This document shows positions 40,451 to 50,409 of a DNA stretch of 60,000 nucleotides, piece by piece; positions within the stretch are counted from its first letter, which is position 1; the number at the start of each line of letters is the position of its first letter. The notes below the pieces were generated by a model. That model saw nothing but the letters and a program-made list of their open reading frames with translations, did no database searches and had not been told where the DNA came from. Origin of the DNA: Zygnema cylindricum (taxonomy: Eukaryota; Streptophyta; Zygnematophyceae; Zygnematales; Zygnemataceae); assembly GCA_037447655.1 (NCBI GenBank), contig JBBHKE010002697.1, forward strand, positions 64,001 through 124,000, in the 5' to 3' direction. The position numbers and the translations under genes are program-made.

Positions 40451-42190
40451 GTCTCCACGCTCCAGATTCCCGCAGAAATTACCTTCAAGCTCCACAGTTA
40501 CTGTCCATGCAAGCAACTTTGCAGCTTGAGGGGGGGAGAGAAAAGAGAAAAATTCTACACCCGAGAGTTCCTTCAGTGGGGGGGAACAGGAGCTCAGAAG
40601 GAGACAACTTAGTGGAAGTTGTCAGCAGTAAAGTATTATCCGGAGGAATAGAGGCAAATCCACAGGTTGGGCTAGAATTCGACATCAACCTCTGGGGAAA
40701 ACCACCGGAAGCTTGGGCTGCGGTTGAGCCGGGGAAAATGGACTGGACTCTGGGGGAGCAGCTGGACCCTCAGCAGAAAGAACAGCTAACAGAACTCTTG
40801 GCTAGAAACACTCAGGTTTTCTCATGGTCCGAAACAAATGTCGGAATCTACAAAGGAACCCCCTTTCGGATAGATTTGATCGACGAAACCGCAACGGTTT
40901 GGCAGAAACAATATCCTCTCAGCTTCAAAGAGAAAGAGTTTATTACTGCAAAGGTTCAAACTTTGGTGGACGCAGGGTTGGTTCAGGAGAGTACCGGACT
41001 CCATGGGTTTGCTTCCCCCACAGTTCTCCCTCCTAAGAAGGATTCATCCGGGAAAACTGTGGACTTCCGAATGTGTGGGGACTACCGCATGTTGAACACG
41101 GCCACCATTCCTGACCGGTACCCAATGCCAACTCCGGAAGAGATATTCGATTCTCTTGCTGGGGCCACTATTTTCTCCACACTGGACATGAAGAATGGTT
41201 TCCACCAGATTGCCATGGAACCAAAACACCGGGAGAGAACTGCATTCTGGGCCGGATCCAGACTTTATGAGTGGCTTTATATGCCCTTCGGACTGAAGAA
41301 TGCACCAGCCAAGTTCCAACGGGCCATGGATGAAGCGCTCCGAGGAATCGATTGTGCCCGGTGCTACATCGACGATGTGATAATATTCTCAAAGACTTTT
41401 GAGGAACATCTGGAGCACATCCAGATCGTTCTCCGGGCCCTTCAAGCAGCGGGCTTGAAATGTCACCCGGGCAAGGGTATTTTTGGGGTGCAGAAAATTA
41501 TTTACCTCGGACATGAGGTGACTCCTGGGACAGTGGGTCCCCATATGGTTAAGGTTGCAGCCCTTGACGCTCTTCCTCCCCCGCAGGACATTTCTGCCTT
41601 GCGCACCTTTCTTGGCCTGGCCAACTACTATCGCAGGTTTATTCCTGAGTTCAGTAGTCACGCCCAGCCCCTAAATAAGCTATTGCGGAAAGATCAAGAA
41701 TGGCTGTGGGCCGAGGAACAGCAGATCGCTTTCCAGTTCTTGAAGGATGCCCTGAAGCAGCACCCAGTGCTCCGGATGCCTGATCACCAGAGGCCTTTCC
41801 TCCTTTACACTGATTGGAGTAGGTTTGGATTGGGAGCTGTTTTGGCTCAAGTTGACGACGCAGGTGCCGAGTATGTGGTGGCTTACGCCAGCCGGAGCAA
41901 TAACCGAGCTGAGGGAAATTATAGCAGTTATCATGGGGAGCTTCTTGCCGCGGTTTGGGCCATCCAGCATTTCAGACCTTATTTGTACGGGGTCCATTTC
42001 ACATTAATCACCGATCACCAACCCTTGAAGTGGATCATGGACAATAGTAAGTTGACCGGCAAACCCGCCAGATGGGTTCTTATCCTGCAGGAATATGATT
42101 TCAGCATTGTCCACCGGGCAGGGGAAATTCATGGGAATGCCGACGGGCTGAGCCGAAACCCCGATCCTTCTACACTGGATTCCACTGGGG
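40451..42190 (+). pseudogene. Element E reverse transcriptase and RNase H
   Basis: The domain is uninterrupted in this copy. After a Gly/Glu linker comes the pre-RT segment GKMDWTLGEQLDPQQ, then the RT motifs VDFRMCGDYRMLNT, STLDMKNGFHQIAM, YMPFGLKNAPAKFQRAMDEA and the catalytic CYIDDVIIFSKTF (near 41366), then YLGHEVTPG and LRTFLGLANYYRRFIPEFS. RNase H follows with LYTDWSRFGLGAVLAQ, GELLAAVWAIQHF and ITDHQPLKW, so all three acidic positions are present. YIDD is a common gypsy variant. It is marked pseudogene because the polyprotein is broken on both sides, although this domain could fold. Confidence 0.93.
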
Positions 42191-43620
42191 CTCAGCACGA
42201 CGAGGATGCGGAAATCAGTTTGGGACTCATTCGAGCATCCTCCGCCTTCATTTGGCTTCTTCCATCTGGGGGGGAATTGTCAACTTTTGCAGTAGATGTT
42301 GAGGGGCAGGCACCCATAGGAGCCGGACGTAAAGACATCTGGAATGACTCCGAAGCTCTCCAATCTATTCAGCAGGGATCCCCTCTTTCCCACTTGGCTA
42401 GAATGCAATTATCCCGAGTTCAGACCAGGATGGCGGCATATGAATGGGACCGAGGAGTGCTCCTCCGGAAATGGACAGACGGTACTAGGAAAGTGGTTCC
42501 TCCTCCCTCAGATCGAGAAACTCTGATTACCAATCTCCATAAACAATGTGGACACTTCGGACAGAAGCGAACCACTTCCTTGGTTACGACTCTTACTGGT
42601 GGCACGGGTTGCGGGCCCAAGTCAACCGAATTGTACAGACTTGCTCTTCCTGCGATCGAGTTAAGGAAGCTTTTGACAAAAAGGGCGGAACTGAGCTCCA
42701 TTCTCTTCCCATCAGGGGAATGTTTTATCGGTGGTCTTTGGATCTTTTGGGACCTCTTCCGACCAGCAGACATGGGAATCGTTTCGTTCTGGTCATGATT
42801 GAACATTTCTCAAAATGGATAGAGCTTGTGGTCCTGCCCCGAAAGGAGTTCGAGTCCATTGCCGACGCCTTTCTGCAGAGAGTCCTGTCACAGTTTGGGG
42901 CGCAAACAGAGGTTCTGACAGACCAGGGATCGGAATTCGCCGGAGAATTTACCAATATTTTGAAGAAATGCCTCATCGACCATTGACTTACCAGTCGCGA
43001 CCACCCCTAAGCCGACGGTTTGGCCGAAAGGTGCGTATAGACAGTGAAGCGGTCACTACGGAAATATGCAGTTGAAGAGGACTTGGGAGAGTGGGACAGA
43101 AGGGTGCCTTGGATTGCCATGGGATACTGATTCAGCAGACAAGCTTCTCTTCACTCCTACAGCCCTTACTTCATTTTATTCGGACGGCATCCCATTCTGC
43201 CCGGGGGTGCCTCTACCCAAGCGGTGGTCCTCGCGGCAATGGATGACAAGGGAACTGTCGAAAAATTGATCGCCGACCGTGCCAAAATTTTCCACCGGGA
43301 GATGCCTCTCGCCATGGGGAATTTCCAGGCGGCACAACACCGGGATCAATTGTGGTATTCCCAGCGCCGGAGCGGAGATTATGTGCCCCGACAGCGACGA
43401 TTTATGCCAGGAGACTTTGTGTATCGCAAGCAACAGAAAAAAGGACATTCTTGACATTTCTGCCGGGCGGGTGATCTTGAAAGTGGTGGAAGTTTCAAAT
43501 AAGGGAGTTCTGACTTTGGAAGGGAAAGATGGGCGAAGAATTAAAGAGAATAAAATCAATGTGGCCCCTTGTCACCTCCGAGGATTAGAAGAAGAACCAA
43601 CTTTCCACTTGACTTACTTT
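42191..43620 (+). pseudogene. Element E integrase
   Basis: The zinc-binding HHCC part is split by a frameshift near 42575 (HKQCGHFGQKRT, then WWHGLRAQVNRIVQTCSSC). The catalytic core has Asp in YRWSLDLLGPLP, Asp in LTDQGSEFAGEF and Glu in ADGLAER. Stops at 42984 (TGA), 43008 (TAA), 43038 (TAG) and 43128 (TGA) fall where the family has Arg or Gln. The C-terminal MPGDFVYRK and GRVILKVVEVSNKGVLTLEG resemble the GPY/F module of gypsy integrases. A further frameshift in a poly-A run near 43440 precedes the PHD finger. Confidence 0.88.
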
Positions 43621-43796
43621 GCCGATCCTCCTTCCTGTTCATCATCCTGCCACCTGTCCTCCCAGCAGCAAGACATCTTGGTCTGCCATAAGTGCGGGCA
43701 GTGCTGGCATCCCTCTTGTCTCCCCTCCTCATGGGAACCATGCCCTCCATCCCTTAGTCCATGGTTCTGCGAGAACTGTGAATTGGGCGGGTAACT
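43621..43796 (+). pseudogene. PHD finger at the integrase C-terminus of element E
   Basis: Continuous with the integrase tail, the last 55 residues contain CSSSC, then LVCHKCGQCWHPSCLP, then WFCENC. This fits the Cys4-His-Cys3 PHD pattern: C-x3-C, C-x2-C, x4-H-x2-C, and a Trp two residues before the last CxxC. PHD fingers usually read histone tails. In this position, where other gypsy elements carry a chromodomain, it may guide integration; that is inference. The first Cys pair has spacing 3 instead of the usual 2. A TAA stop follows at 43794. Confidence 0.78.
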
Positions 43797-43823
43797 ATTT
43801 CTTTTTCTTTGTCACGGTTGACT

Positions 43824-44125
43824 AAGAGGGGGGGAAATTGAGGTACCGACCCGATTACCGAGAACCCAACCCCTTTCCCCGGCTTAATGGGGAAAGTAAG
43901 GGGGAGGGGAGATCTTTTCGCCTTCCCATGCACTCATCCCTATTCCCTATCCTTGTGCCTCTCCTATCTGATCATGCATGCCTATTGGGAGGGATGGGGT
44001 CAGCAGTGGGCATTATCATTATTATAGGAAGCATTCGCATTGGTGGGTTCTTTGCAGGACGCCGAGACCGGCCATTCCGGGCAGCGGGCCCTTCCCTTGT
44101 GTTTCTCGGGCACGCTCGACAACAC
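43824..44125 (+). mobile_element. Polypurine tract and truncated 3' LTR of element E
   Basis: AAGAGGGGGGGAAAT (43824-43838) is a typical polypurine tract, followed by TGAGGTACCGACCCG, the presumed LTR start. The sequence runs to about 44125, where copia LTR sequence begins, so the LTR is truncated or interrupted. I could not match it to a 5' LTR upstream. Confidence 0.6.
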
Positions 44126-44232
44126 GGCTCAAAAAGTCAACACATGTTTTATTCGGATTCGCTCTTATAATCTCCGAAATTCATGCTTCCAAATCTTATC
44201 TCTCCACGTGGCGCCAGGTCATGCTGCGTCAG
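44126..44232 (-). mobile_element. Internal fragment of a copia LTR
   Basis: GTCAACACATGTTTTATTCGG, TAATCTCCG and CCACGTGGCGCCAGGTCATG correspond to the middle of the copia LTRs (compare 51030-51110 and 46095). The next, more complete LTR begins right after it, so two LTR pieces abut here. Confidence 0.6.
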
Positions 44233-44658
44233 AAAAATTGTACCGTACAAGAAAGTACAAGTGCCGGAGTACTTTCTGTACGTACATTGTACGATGTCGC
44301 CATAGTGCGACATTTGTCACTTCCGGATTTGTTTTCTGCCGTTCCGGAAATTCCGTAATCCCGTACGTTGTTGCCACGTGTCATCCAGAGTGGCGGAGTC
44401 CGAAAACCGCCAAATTGTCCTTTCCGCGAGACCGGCGCTAACCACAGCCGTCCGATTGATATAGGTATTAAATACGAACCGTCGAAACAAATGTCCGTAC
44501 TATTTGTTTCTTCCGGTACTAATAGTACAACTGTTTTTATGTCATATAGACCGTAATCTAGTTAAATGGGAAAACTTACGTTTATCTGTTTAAATACTTA
44601 TCAAACCCTTTATCACTTAGCATTAGTGCTAAACTAAACGGTCAAGGCTTACGGCTAT

Positions 44659-44703
44659 TATGACGGACGGCAGGTTCCAGGATCAAATCCTGGGTCCGTC
44701 ATA
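44659..44703. other. T-arm minihelix-like inverted repeat in U3
   Basis: CCAGG-ATCAAAT-CCTGG (44677-44693) is a perfect 5-bp stem with a 7-nt loop, like a tRNA T arm. It is directly followed by GTCCGTCATA, which pairs perfectly with TATGACGGAC 8 nt upstream of the arm. Together they mimic an acceptor/T-arm minihelix. It lies antisense to the element. Confidence 0.65.
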
Positions 44704-44765
44704 CCTTTTGGTAAATCTACTCAGATTCTACTACCTGTCTCTCTAGAAAGCTTTGGCAGCCATGG

Positions 44766-44830
44766 CTCTGGCTTCCTCTTCAGCCTCCAGTGACTACAAC
44801 AAGTGTGGGGGCTTGGAAAAGAAGTTAGAG
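44766..44830. other. Conserved U3 hairpin
   Basis: CTCTGGCTTC (44766-44775) pairs with GAAGTTAGAG (44821-44830), the two G-T positions being wobble pairs. The loop holds CAGTGACTACAACAAG. Confidence 0.65.
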
Positions 44831-44886
44831 GCAGACTGCCTCTGCTTTTTTCCTATCCTGAAATAGACCTAGAAAATACTCAAATA

Positions 44887-45774
44887 TCAACAGCAAAGGC
44901 CCTTTAGAGTCCTCAGTTCTCTAGATTGATCTTTTTCCCCTTTGAAGCTGGGGTACGGCTTTTTCGGATCCTTCCTCCACCGGTCAGTTTCGGCAGCTAG
45001 AGCTTGCACGCTATTTCCTCCTCTTCGGATCTCAATAGTGTTTTCCTGTACAAGTATCATTCTAACCACGGTGCTCCACTTCCAAGGACTATCATCCATT
45101 TGTTGCACTCGGTACACTATATTTTCATACTCCTCCGGCAACTTCATGATGAGAGTGTTAACTTTCATCTTTATAGTGCCTGTCCATCCGGCACTCTCCA
45201 TCTCCATGTATAGACAAGAGAGATTGGTGCTATAGTCCAACATCTTTCCTCCTTTGAAAGTGTAACTGATCAGCCTTTGCTCAGCCAGCTGAAGCTCCTG
45301 AATGGTGCCAGCTCTATAGATCTCCATTAAGGTCATTTCGAACTCCTCAGCCTTGAAGATTTGAAGGTGAGAAGTTGCCAACGCTTGGGTGAGGTGCCTC
45401 AAAATGAAGTGCCTTGCATTCATGTTGATGTACTCCCACATCTGAATGTCGTTTTCCTCGATCTTCACGGCCACCGCTCCGGGTGCCATGGCAATAGGAG
45501 TGAGAGGTGTCTCCTTTCCTTTCCTTTTGAACGCACTGCTCTCTCCATCATCTGTCTCCTCCGTTGGAGCAAATCCTGCTGCAGAAAACCTCACTCCTCC
45601 AAACCCTGGTGGAGTTCCTTGAGATGGACGTTTCACTTGTCCACTAACAATACCCCAGTATCGTTTCTCACATAATGCCCCTGTCATCATAGCTTCCCAG
45701 TAAATGAATCCAGATCCGTTGAATATGGGTACCCTAGAGGGTGGGCCCATAACCTGCAATTTTGTGTCCTCCAT
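44887..45774 (-). CDS. Gag fragment of a gag-only copia derivative
   Basis: The start is the ATG at 45774, 20 nt inside the 5' LTR; the frame runs through the primer site (LQVMGPPSRVPIFNGSGFIY) and ends at a TGA formed by the first bases of the other LTR (GLCC, then stop). About 295 residues include the copia Gag core (NARHFILRHLTQALATS, LMKLPEEYENIVYRVQQMDD). The zinc knuckle, protease, integrase, RT and RNase H are all absent, and no good polypurine tract precedes the LTR. The frame is uninterrupted. It is probably the deletion product of a gag-bearing element. Gag forms the capsid of the retroelement particle; whether this truncated form can is unknown. Confidence 0.75.
   Translation of the reverse strand: MEDTKLQVMGPPSRVPIFNGSGFIYWEAMMTGALCEKRYWGIVSGQVKRPSQGTPPGFGGVRFSAAGFAPTEETDDGESSAFKRKGKETPLTPIAMAPGAVAVKIEENDIQMWEYINMNARHFILRHLTQALATSHLQIFKAEEFEMTLMEIYRAGTIQELQLAEQRLISYTFKGGKMLDYSTNLSCLYMEMESAGWTGTIKMKVNTLIMKLPEEYENIVYRVQQMDDSPWKWSTVVRMILVQENTIEIRRGGNSVQALAAETDRWRKDPKKPYPSFKGEKDQSRELRTLKGLCC
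45741..45754 (-). promoter_or_regulatory. Primer binding site (half-tRNA-iMet type)
   Basis: Minus-strand GGTTATGGGCCCAC directly abuts the LTR end ...AAATTGCA. It is complementary to the anticodon arm of initiator tRNA-Met (TGGGCCCATAACC), as in Drosophila copia. Confidence 0.8.
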
Positions 45775-45970
45775 TTGGACCAAGAATGAGGAAGCCTCTA
45801 GGTAGTTTTTGACTAACCCACTTTCAACGAGAGTAACTGCTACCCTAGTAGATAAAAGGATAACCTGACTGCACCCCTGTGCAGTCTGGACTCCCCTGAG
45901 TCCACAGCAAAAAGAATCACTGAAAAACGCCTTACCAGGTGATTAATTATCAAGCGGCAAAGATGCCAAT

Positions 45971-45977
45971 ATTTATA
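45971..45977 (-). promoter_or_regulatory. LTR TATA box
   Basis: Minus-strand TATAAAT preceded by the CTCTCTCCC tract conserved in the copia LTRs. Confidence 0.55.
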
Positions 45978-46396
45978 CAAGCTTGTTGGGAGAGAGGCGG
46001 CTACCTCCTCAATCCACTGAGTCCGAAACCCTCTCACACCCCCTATCTACTGAAGTACGGGACGAATCAGAAGAGCTTCCCAATGACATATTGCCACGTG
46101 TCGCCAGGTTATGTTACATCAAAAAACCGCCAAAGCGGCCATTCTAGGATCTCGACGATGATGTGAGCCGTCGGATCTAAGTCGACTTTAATTCCCAGCC
46201 GTTCAAAACAAATGTCCGGTACATTTGTTTCGTGAGCACTTAATTTCCCAACTAGTTTCTATGTATCCTATTTGTAATTCCGTTAATCGGATTAGTCGTC
46301 TATCTATTGTTTAAATAGCTATCGAACCCTTTGTATCCTATCGGACTACTACGACAGACTGGTAAGGGTTGACGGCTATGCCTCGCCCTACCGGTC

Positions 46397-46413
46397 GGAG
46401 GTTCGATTCCTGC
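46397..46413 (+). other. tRNA T-arm/B-box-like sequence in U3, antisense to the element
   Basis: GGAGG-TTCGATT-CCTGC forms a T-arm with one mismatch and contains GGTTCGATTCC, a perfect B-box consensus. GTCGG and CCGAC flank it as a further short stem. No full tRNA can be drawn. Confidence 0.6.
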
Positions 46414-46489
46414 CCGACTCAACCTTTTTGGTTGAGAGTGACTTAGGTCACTCTTAAGCCCTGCCTATAGAGCTAAGGCAGCCATGGCT

Positions 46490-46550
46490 CCACCGCCCTC
46501 TCTCTCCTTCAGTGACTACAACAAGCATGGGGGTCAGAGAGAGAAGGTGG
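46490..46550. other. Conserved U3 hairpin
   Basis: CCACC (46490-46494) plus CTCTCTCT (46498-46505) pairs with AGAGAGAG (46536-46543) plus GGTGG (46546-46550). The loop has CAGTGACTACAACAAG. Confidence 0.65.
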
Positions 46551-46634
46551 AGGCAAGTTGCCTCTGCTTTTCTTTTCCTTTTTATTTTAATTAAGACCTA
46601 AAAAATACCTCCCCTAAATCTAGTGATTTCAACA

Positions 46635-47427
46635 GCATGACATGTCAGTTGGTCGAAAAGATAATAACTCCAAATTGGAGTACATTCTAAGTTTCAAACT
46701 GATGCAAAATGTACTCTGATTTTCACACATTTTCGTACAGCGAGAGATTTTATCGTTGCGGGTCCCATTTTGTGAGAAAAACGACAAGAAAAACCCTTAA
46801 TTTAACACATGGGCACACATTTTTAGGTTATCATCGCTCTTCCCCATGGATGATACATTTCATTTCCAAGCGTACCAATCGGACACCTCCAGTGTGTGGC
46901 TAGTGTCCTCCTTTAGAATTGTGGACAATAGTCTGAGAGTGGATGGAATGAGCGTTTGATTTGGAAACACAAATTCGGACGGTCTAAGTTGTCGCCCAAA
47001 AGTCAAACACAAAATCGGACGGCCGAAGTTATCGCCAAAAGTTTGAAGAACCTTTTCCAAACCTATAACATGTTTAAAAAACAAAAAAAAGGTACGACCT
47101 TTTACAAAAATGTTTAACCTCACTTTTCACTTGCTGGCGGTTCACCCTTTAGATTTATTAATGCACCTCAAATCAGAGTGCACTTTTGCGTGTCAGCGCC
47201 ACCCACTTTCTCGTGTTGAGGAGGTTATCTAACACTTTTTACGTACTTTCTGCAAAATATCAAACGTTAACGCGGAATGCACACATTACGCACAACATAC
47301 TACTTACATTCCTCATGATTTAGTATAAGGTGACACTAACAAAACAATACTTATATATTAAAATAAAGAAGATATAGTTTGATTAATTTGTATTATCAAC
47401 ATTATTTTAAGTTAAAGGGCAATAATT
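46635..47427. other. Inter-element spacer, no supported feature
   Basis: Mixed AT-rich sequence between two copia LTRs. I see no gene, tRNA or inverted repeat worth naming. Confidence 0.4.
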
Positions 47428-47501
47428 TGTAGAAATTGCTAGTTCTTTTAGTATTTTCTAGGTCTAAAATAAAATGCACAAAAGAAGCCAAGGCAGTCAG
47501 C

Positions 47502-47582
47502 CTCTAACTTCTCTGTTCAACTCCTTCTCTCTTAAACTCCCACACTTGTTGCAGTCACTGAAAGTCGGAGAGGAAGTTAGAG
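47502..47582 (+). other. Conserved U3 hairpin, perfect 10-bp stem
   Basis: CTCTAACTTC (47502-47511) is the perfect complement of GAAGTTAGAG (47573-47582). The loop holds CTTGTTGCAGTCACTGAA. Confidence 0.65.
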
Positions 47583-48281
47583 CCATGGCTGTCTATGCTA
47601 TCCTGAGATTTACGGGTACTAGATTAGTTGATTTAAGGTAGTAGATTAGTTGATTTACTAAAAGTAAGGATGTCCGACCCAAGATTTGATCCTGGTATAT
47701 ACCAATCGTTTGAGCCGCCGGTAGCCGGTAGCTCTATCCATTTAGTCTTTTACTAAAGTTACATTATACAGTGTTTGATAATTACATAAACATTTCTACG
47801 CTGACAAATTCATTTAACGTAAACTATTTACAGGATACATATGTTCGGTTATGTAAAAGTACGGATTAAGATGAGGACAAAAAACAAGTACCGCGCATTT
47901 GTTTCGACAGTGAAACGAATACTGCGCAGGTATTTATTACGGCTACGATTAAATCTGCATTTAATCGGACGGCCGGAATGAATGCCGAGATCGCGAAAGA
48001 GGATTTCGGCGGTTTTTGGTCATCGCCACATCGGATGACACGTGGCAGAATGACATTGGATCGTGGCATCTCCGGGGATTAAGGAAGCGAATCTGAATAT
48101 AACACGTGTCAACATTTAGGCCATGTCGTACAATATCCGTATATAAAGTACACCGGCAGCTGTTCTTTTGTGTACAAAAGTGCAATATGATTGGTGCCGT
48201 CCATCACTAGATAGAGTTTTAGAGAGAGATAGGACTTACAAAAATTTGTTAGATAGGACCCTCTCTCCCAAAGAGCTTCTG

Positions 48282-48288
48282 TATAAAA
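48282..48288 (+). promoter_or_regulatory. LTR TATA box
   Basis: TATAAAA preceded by the conserved CTCTCTCCCAAAGAG element in the copia G 5' LTR. Confidence 0.55.
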
Positions 48289-48493
48289 AGGTCTACTTTG
48301 ACTCTCCATAACTAACTGCTCAGGGGAGCAAATTCATAGATTCATTTTGCTATCAACTCAGGGGAATCTTGCCTTAACAGGGGTGGAGGTGGTCAGAGTT
48401 TTTGTCATCCGAGGTGGTAGTTATTCTTGCTGAAACACAAAGGGGTCACAGTTATCCTAGAGGCTTCTTGCAAGCTGTCCATTATGAGGACCT

Positions 48494-49342
48494 ATGGAGG
48501 TCTCATAGTTGCAGGTTATAGGCCCACACTCTAGGGTACCCATCTTTAATGGAACTGGCTTCATATACTGGGAAAGTATGATGGCATGAGATCTTTGCGA
48601 GAAAAGGCTTTGGGGGATAGTGAGTGGACGAGTGGGGCGTCCATCAAGTCTTGGAATCCCTCCAAGGTTCGGTGGAAGCAGAATCACAAGGAAAGCAGAT
48701 CCATCTTCAACGGAGGAGACAAACGAAGGGGAGGTGGTGGACAAAGGAACAGAGAAGAAGACGACCACACCAATCGAAACTGGTTCGGCATTCATGTCAC
48801 CTATTTCGAGGAACGAGGAAAATGATATTGTTACCTCAGACTTGAACAATATGGCGGCAAAGCATTTCGTTCACTGCCATCTTTCTCAAGGGCTTGCATG
48901 TCCTCATACGCAGGTAGAAAAGGCATCCGATCTTTGGATGGCTCTTATAGAGATGTACCGAACTGGTACGATTTAGCAACAACAGTTGGCTGATCAGAAA
49001 GTCAACGAGTATATATACAAAGGGGAGAAGATGTTGGATTTTTGCATTGAGTTTGCTACACTTTTGATGGAGCTAGAGAGTGCTGGAAAAGAATTTAGTG
49101 AAAAGGAAAAGGTTAACCGTTTACTAATGAAGTTACCCGATGAGTTCGAAAACATAGTCAACCCTGTGCTGGACTTGCCGGACTCAAGGTGGATATAGAA
49201 CTCAATGGTAGGAATGATTATTGTTCGGGAGTATACGATTGAGATCCGAAGGAGAGGAAAGAGTGGGCAAGCCCTGGTAACAGGGACAGATTGGAGGAAA
49301 AAGGATTCCCGGAGACCGGTTGGAAATTACGGAGGGCGGGAG
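48494..49342 (+). pseudogene. Copia G gag fragment
   Basis: The start ATG at 48494 lies inside the LTR, 20 nt before the primer site. The frame reads SRVPIFNGTGFIYWESMMA, DLCEKRLWGIVSGRVGRP, NMAAKHFVHCHLSQGLACP, YIYKGEKMLDFCIEFATLL and LLMKLPDEFENIVNPVLDLP. It contains stops at 48506, near 48583, near 48976 and 49196. It is cut off at 49342 by the LTR of element F, before the zinc knuckle. Confidence 0.83.
48514..48526 (+). promoter_or_regulatory. Primer binding site of copia G (half-tRNA-iMet type)
   Basis: GGTTATAGGCCCA abuts the LTR end and differs at one base from the site in its relatives. Confidence 0.7.
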
Positions 49343-50158
49343 TGAAACTCTGAGACCTCTATAAGTCCTCATAATGTATAGCTTCCAAGAAGCCGCTAGG
49401 ATAACCCTGACCCCTTTGTGTTTAAACAAGAACAAGTGCCACCCGGGCAGACAAAAACGCTGACCAACTTCACCCCTGTGAAGGCAAGACTTCCTTGAGT
49501 CGATAGCAAAAAGAATCTTTGAATTTGCTCCCTTGAGCAGTAAGTTATAGAGGGTCAAAGTTGACCTTTTGTACAGAAGCTCTCTGGGAGAGAGGGTCCT
49601 ATCTACTAATTTTTCTAAGTCCTATCTCTCTCACAAACTCTATCTTCCTGATGTACGGAGCCAATCATATTGCACTTCCGTACACAAAAGTACAGCTGTC
49701 GGTGTACTTTCTGTACGGACATTCTACGACATTCCCTAAATGTCGACACATGGTATATCCGGATTTGCTCCCTTAATGCTCAGAGATACCGTGATCCAAT
49801 GTTATTCTGCCACGTGTCATCTGATGTGGCGATGACCAAAAACCGCATAAATCCTCTTCCGCGATATCGGCATTCATTCCGGCCGTCTGATTAAATGCAC
49901 ATTTAATCGTAGCCGTAATAAATACCTGCGCGGTCTTCGTTTCACTATTGAAACAAATGCGCGGTACATGTTTCTTGTCCGTACCTTGATTCGTACTTTT
50001 ACATTCCTGGATCTATGTATCCCGTAAACAGTTCTAGTTAAATGAATTATCATACGTGCTAATGTTTAATTAAATATCAAACCATATACTATGTATTACT
50101 AATTCTAGACTTAACGGATAAGGCTACCGGCTACCGGTTGCTCACCGTCTGGCAGGTA

Positions 50159-50175
50159 CCAGGATCAAATCCTGG
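50159..50175. other. T-arm-like hairpin in U3 of F LTR
   Basis: CCAGG-ATCAAAT-CCTGG, a perfect 5-bp stem with a 7-nt loop, identical to those at 44677 and 51446. Confidence 0.65.
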
Positions 50176-50267
50176 ATGCAGCATAAATCCTTTTAGTAAA
50201 TAAACCCCTAACGGTAAATAAACTAATATATTTCCCGTAAACCTCTGGAGAGCCTAGGTAGCGATGG

Positions 50268-50333
50268 CTCTAGCTTCCTCTCCAATTTCTCAGTGACTGC
50301 GACAAGTTTGAGAGTGGGAGAAAGAAGTTAGAG
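50268..50333. other. Conserved U3 hairpin in F LTR
   Basis: CTCTAGCTTC (50268-50277) pairs with GAAGTTAGAG (50324-50333) through one G-T wobble. The loop holds CAGTGACTGCGACAAG. Confidence 0.65.
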
Positions 50334-50409
50334 GTAGACTGCCTCGGTATCTTTCTATATTTCTATTTAGACCTAGAAAATACTTAAAAACGGACCATTA
50401 ATTTCTACA

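Larger units (their letters stand above)
34084..44125 (+). mobile_element. Ty3/gypsy element E carrying a DNA methyltransferase and a PHD finger
   Basis: The order is Gag with a Pro/Ser/Arg-rich N-terminus, protease, DNMT3-like methyltransferase, RT, RNase H, integrase with a GPF-like module, PHD finger, polypurine tract and a short 3' LTR start. RT before integrase is the gypsy order. About nine premature stops and at least four frameshifts make this copy non-functional. A partial second copy lies just upstream. Each module is listed separately below. Confidence 0.88.
44233..44892 (-). mobile_element. Copia LTR, subfamily B, left side of the gag-only element
   Basis: It begins at the GTACCGTACAAGAAAGTAC block and ends ...CAAATATCAACA at 44892 (minus-strand start TGTTGATATTTGAG). 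It has the T-arm-like hairpin at 44659-44703 and the U3 hairpin at 44766-44830. The R/U5 end is missing. Its T-arm sequence is of the B type, whereas the LTR at the other end of the element is type A. Confidence 0.75.
45755..46634 (-). mobile_element. 5' LTR of the gag-only element, subfamily A (880 bp)
   Basis: The minus-strand LTR runs from TGTTGAAATCACTAG (46634) to ...ACAAAATTGCA (45755), with the primer site next. It contains TATAAAT (45971-45977), a perfect B box (46400-46410) and the U3 hairpin (46490-46550). Confidence 0.85.
47428..48513 (+). mobile_element. 5' LTR of copia G (1086 bp)
   Basis: It begins TGTAGAAATTGCTAG and ends GGTCTCATAGTTGCA, followed by the primer site. It has the U3 hairpin CTCTAACTTC/GAAGTTAGAG (47502-47511, 47573-47582), an antisense T-arm-like sequence (47679-47695), and TATAAAA at 48282-48288 preceded by CTCTCTCCCAAAGAG. 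It is closest to the LTR of element F. Confidence 0.85.
49343..50409 (-). mobile_element. 3' LTR of copia F (1067 bp)
   Basis: On the minus strand it starts TGTAGAAATTAATGG right after the polypurine tract AAAATAAGGGGAG (50410-50422) and ends ...AGGTCTCAGAGTTTCA at 49343. It has the U3 hairpin (50268-50333) and T-arm hairpin (50159-50175). The TATA box is decayed to TACAAAA. It abuts the broken gag of element G, so F probably inserted into G. Confidence 0.83.

Noticed and set aside
36103-43000. Minus-strand open frames within element E
   Set aside because: They lie antisense to Gag-Pol and show no family motifs.
44126-44892. A single intact LTR from element E's end to 44892
   Set aside because: The LTR middle block occurs twice, at 44126-44232 and again after 44233, so two fragments abut.
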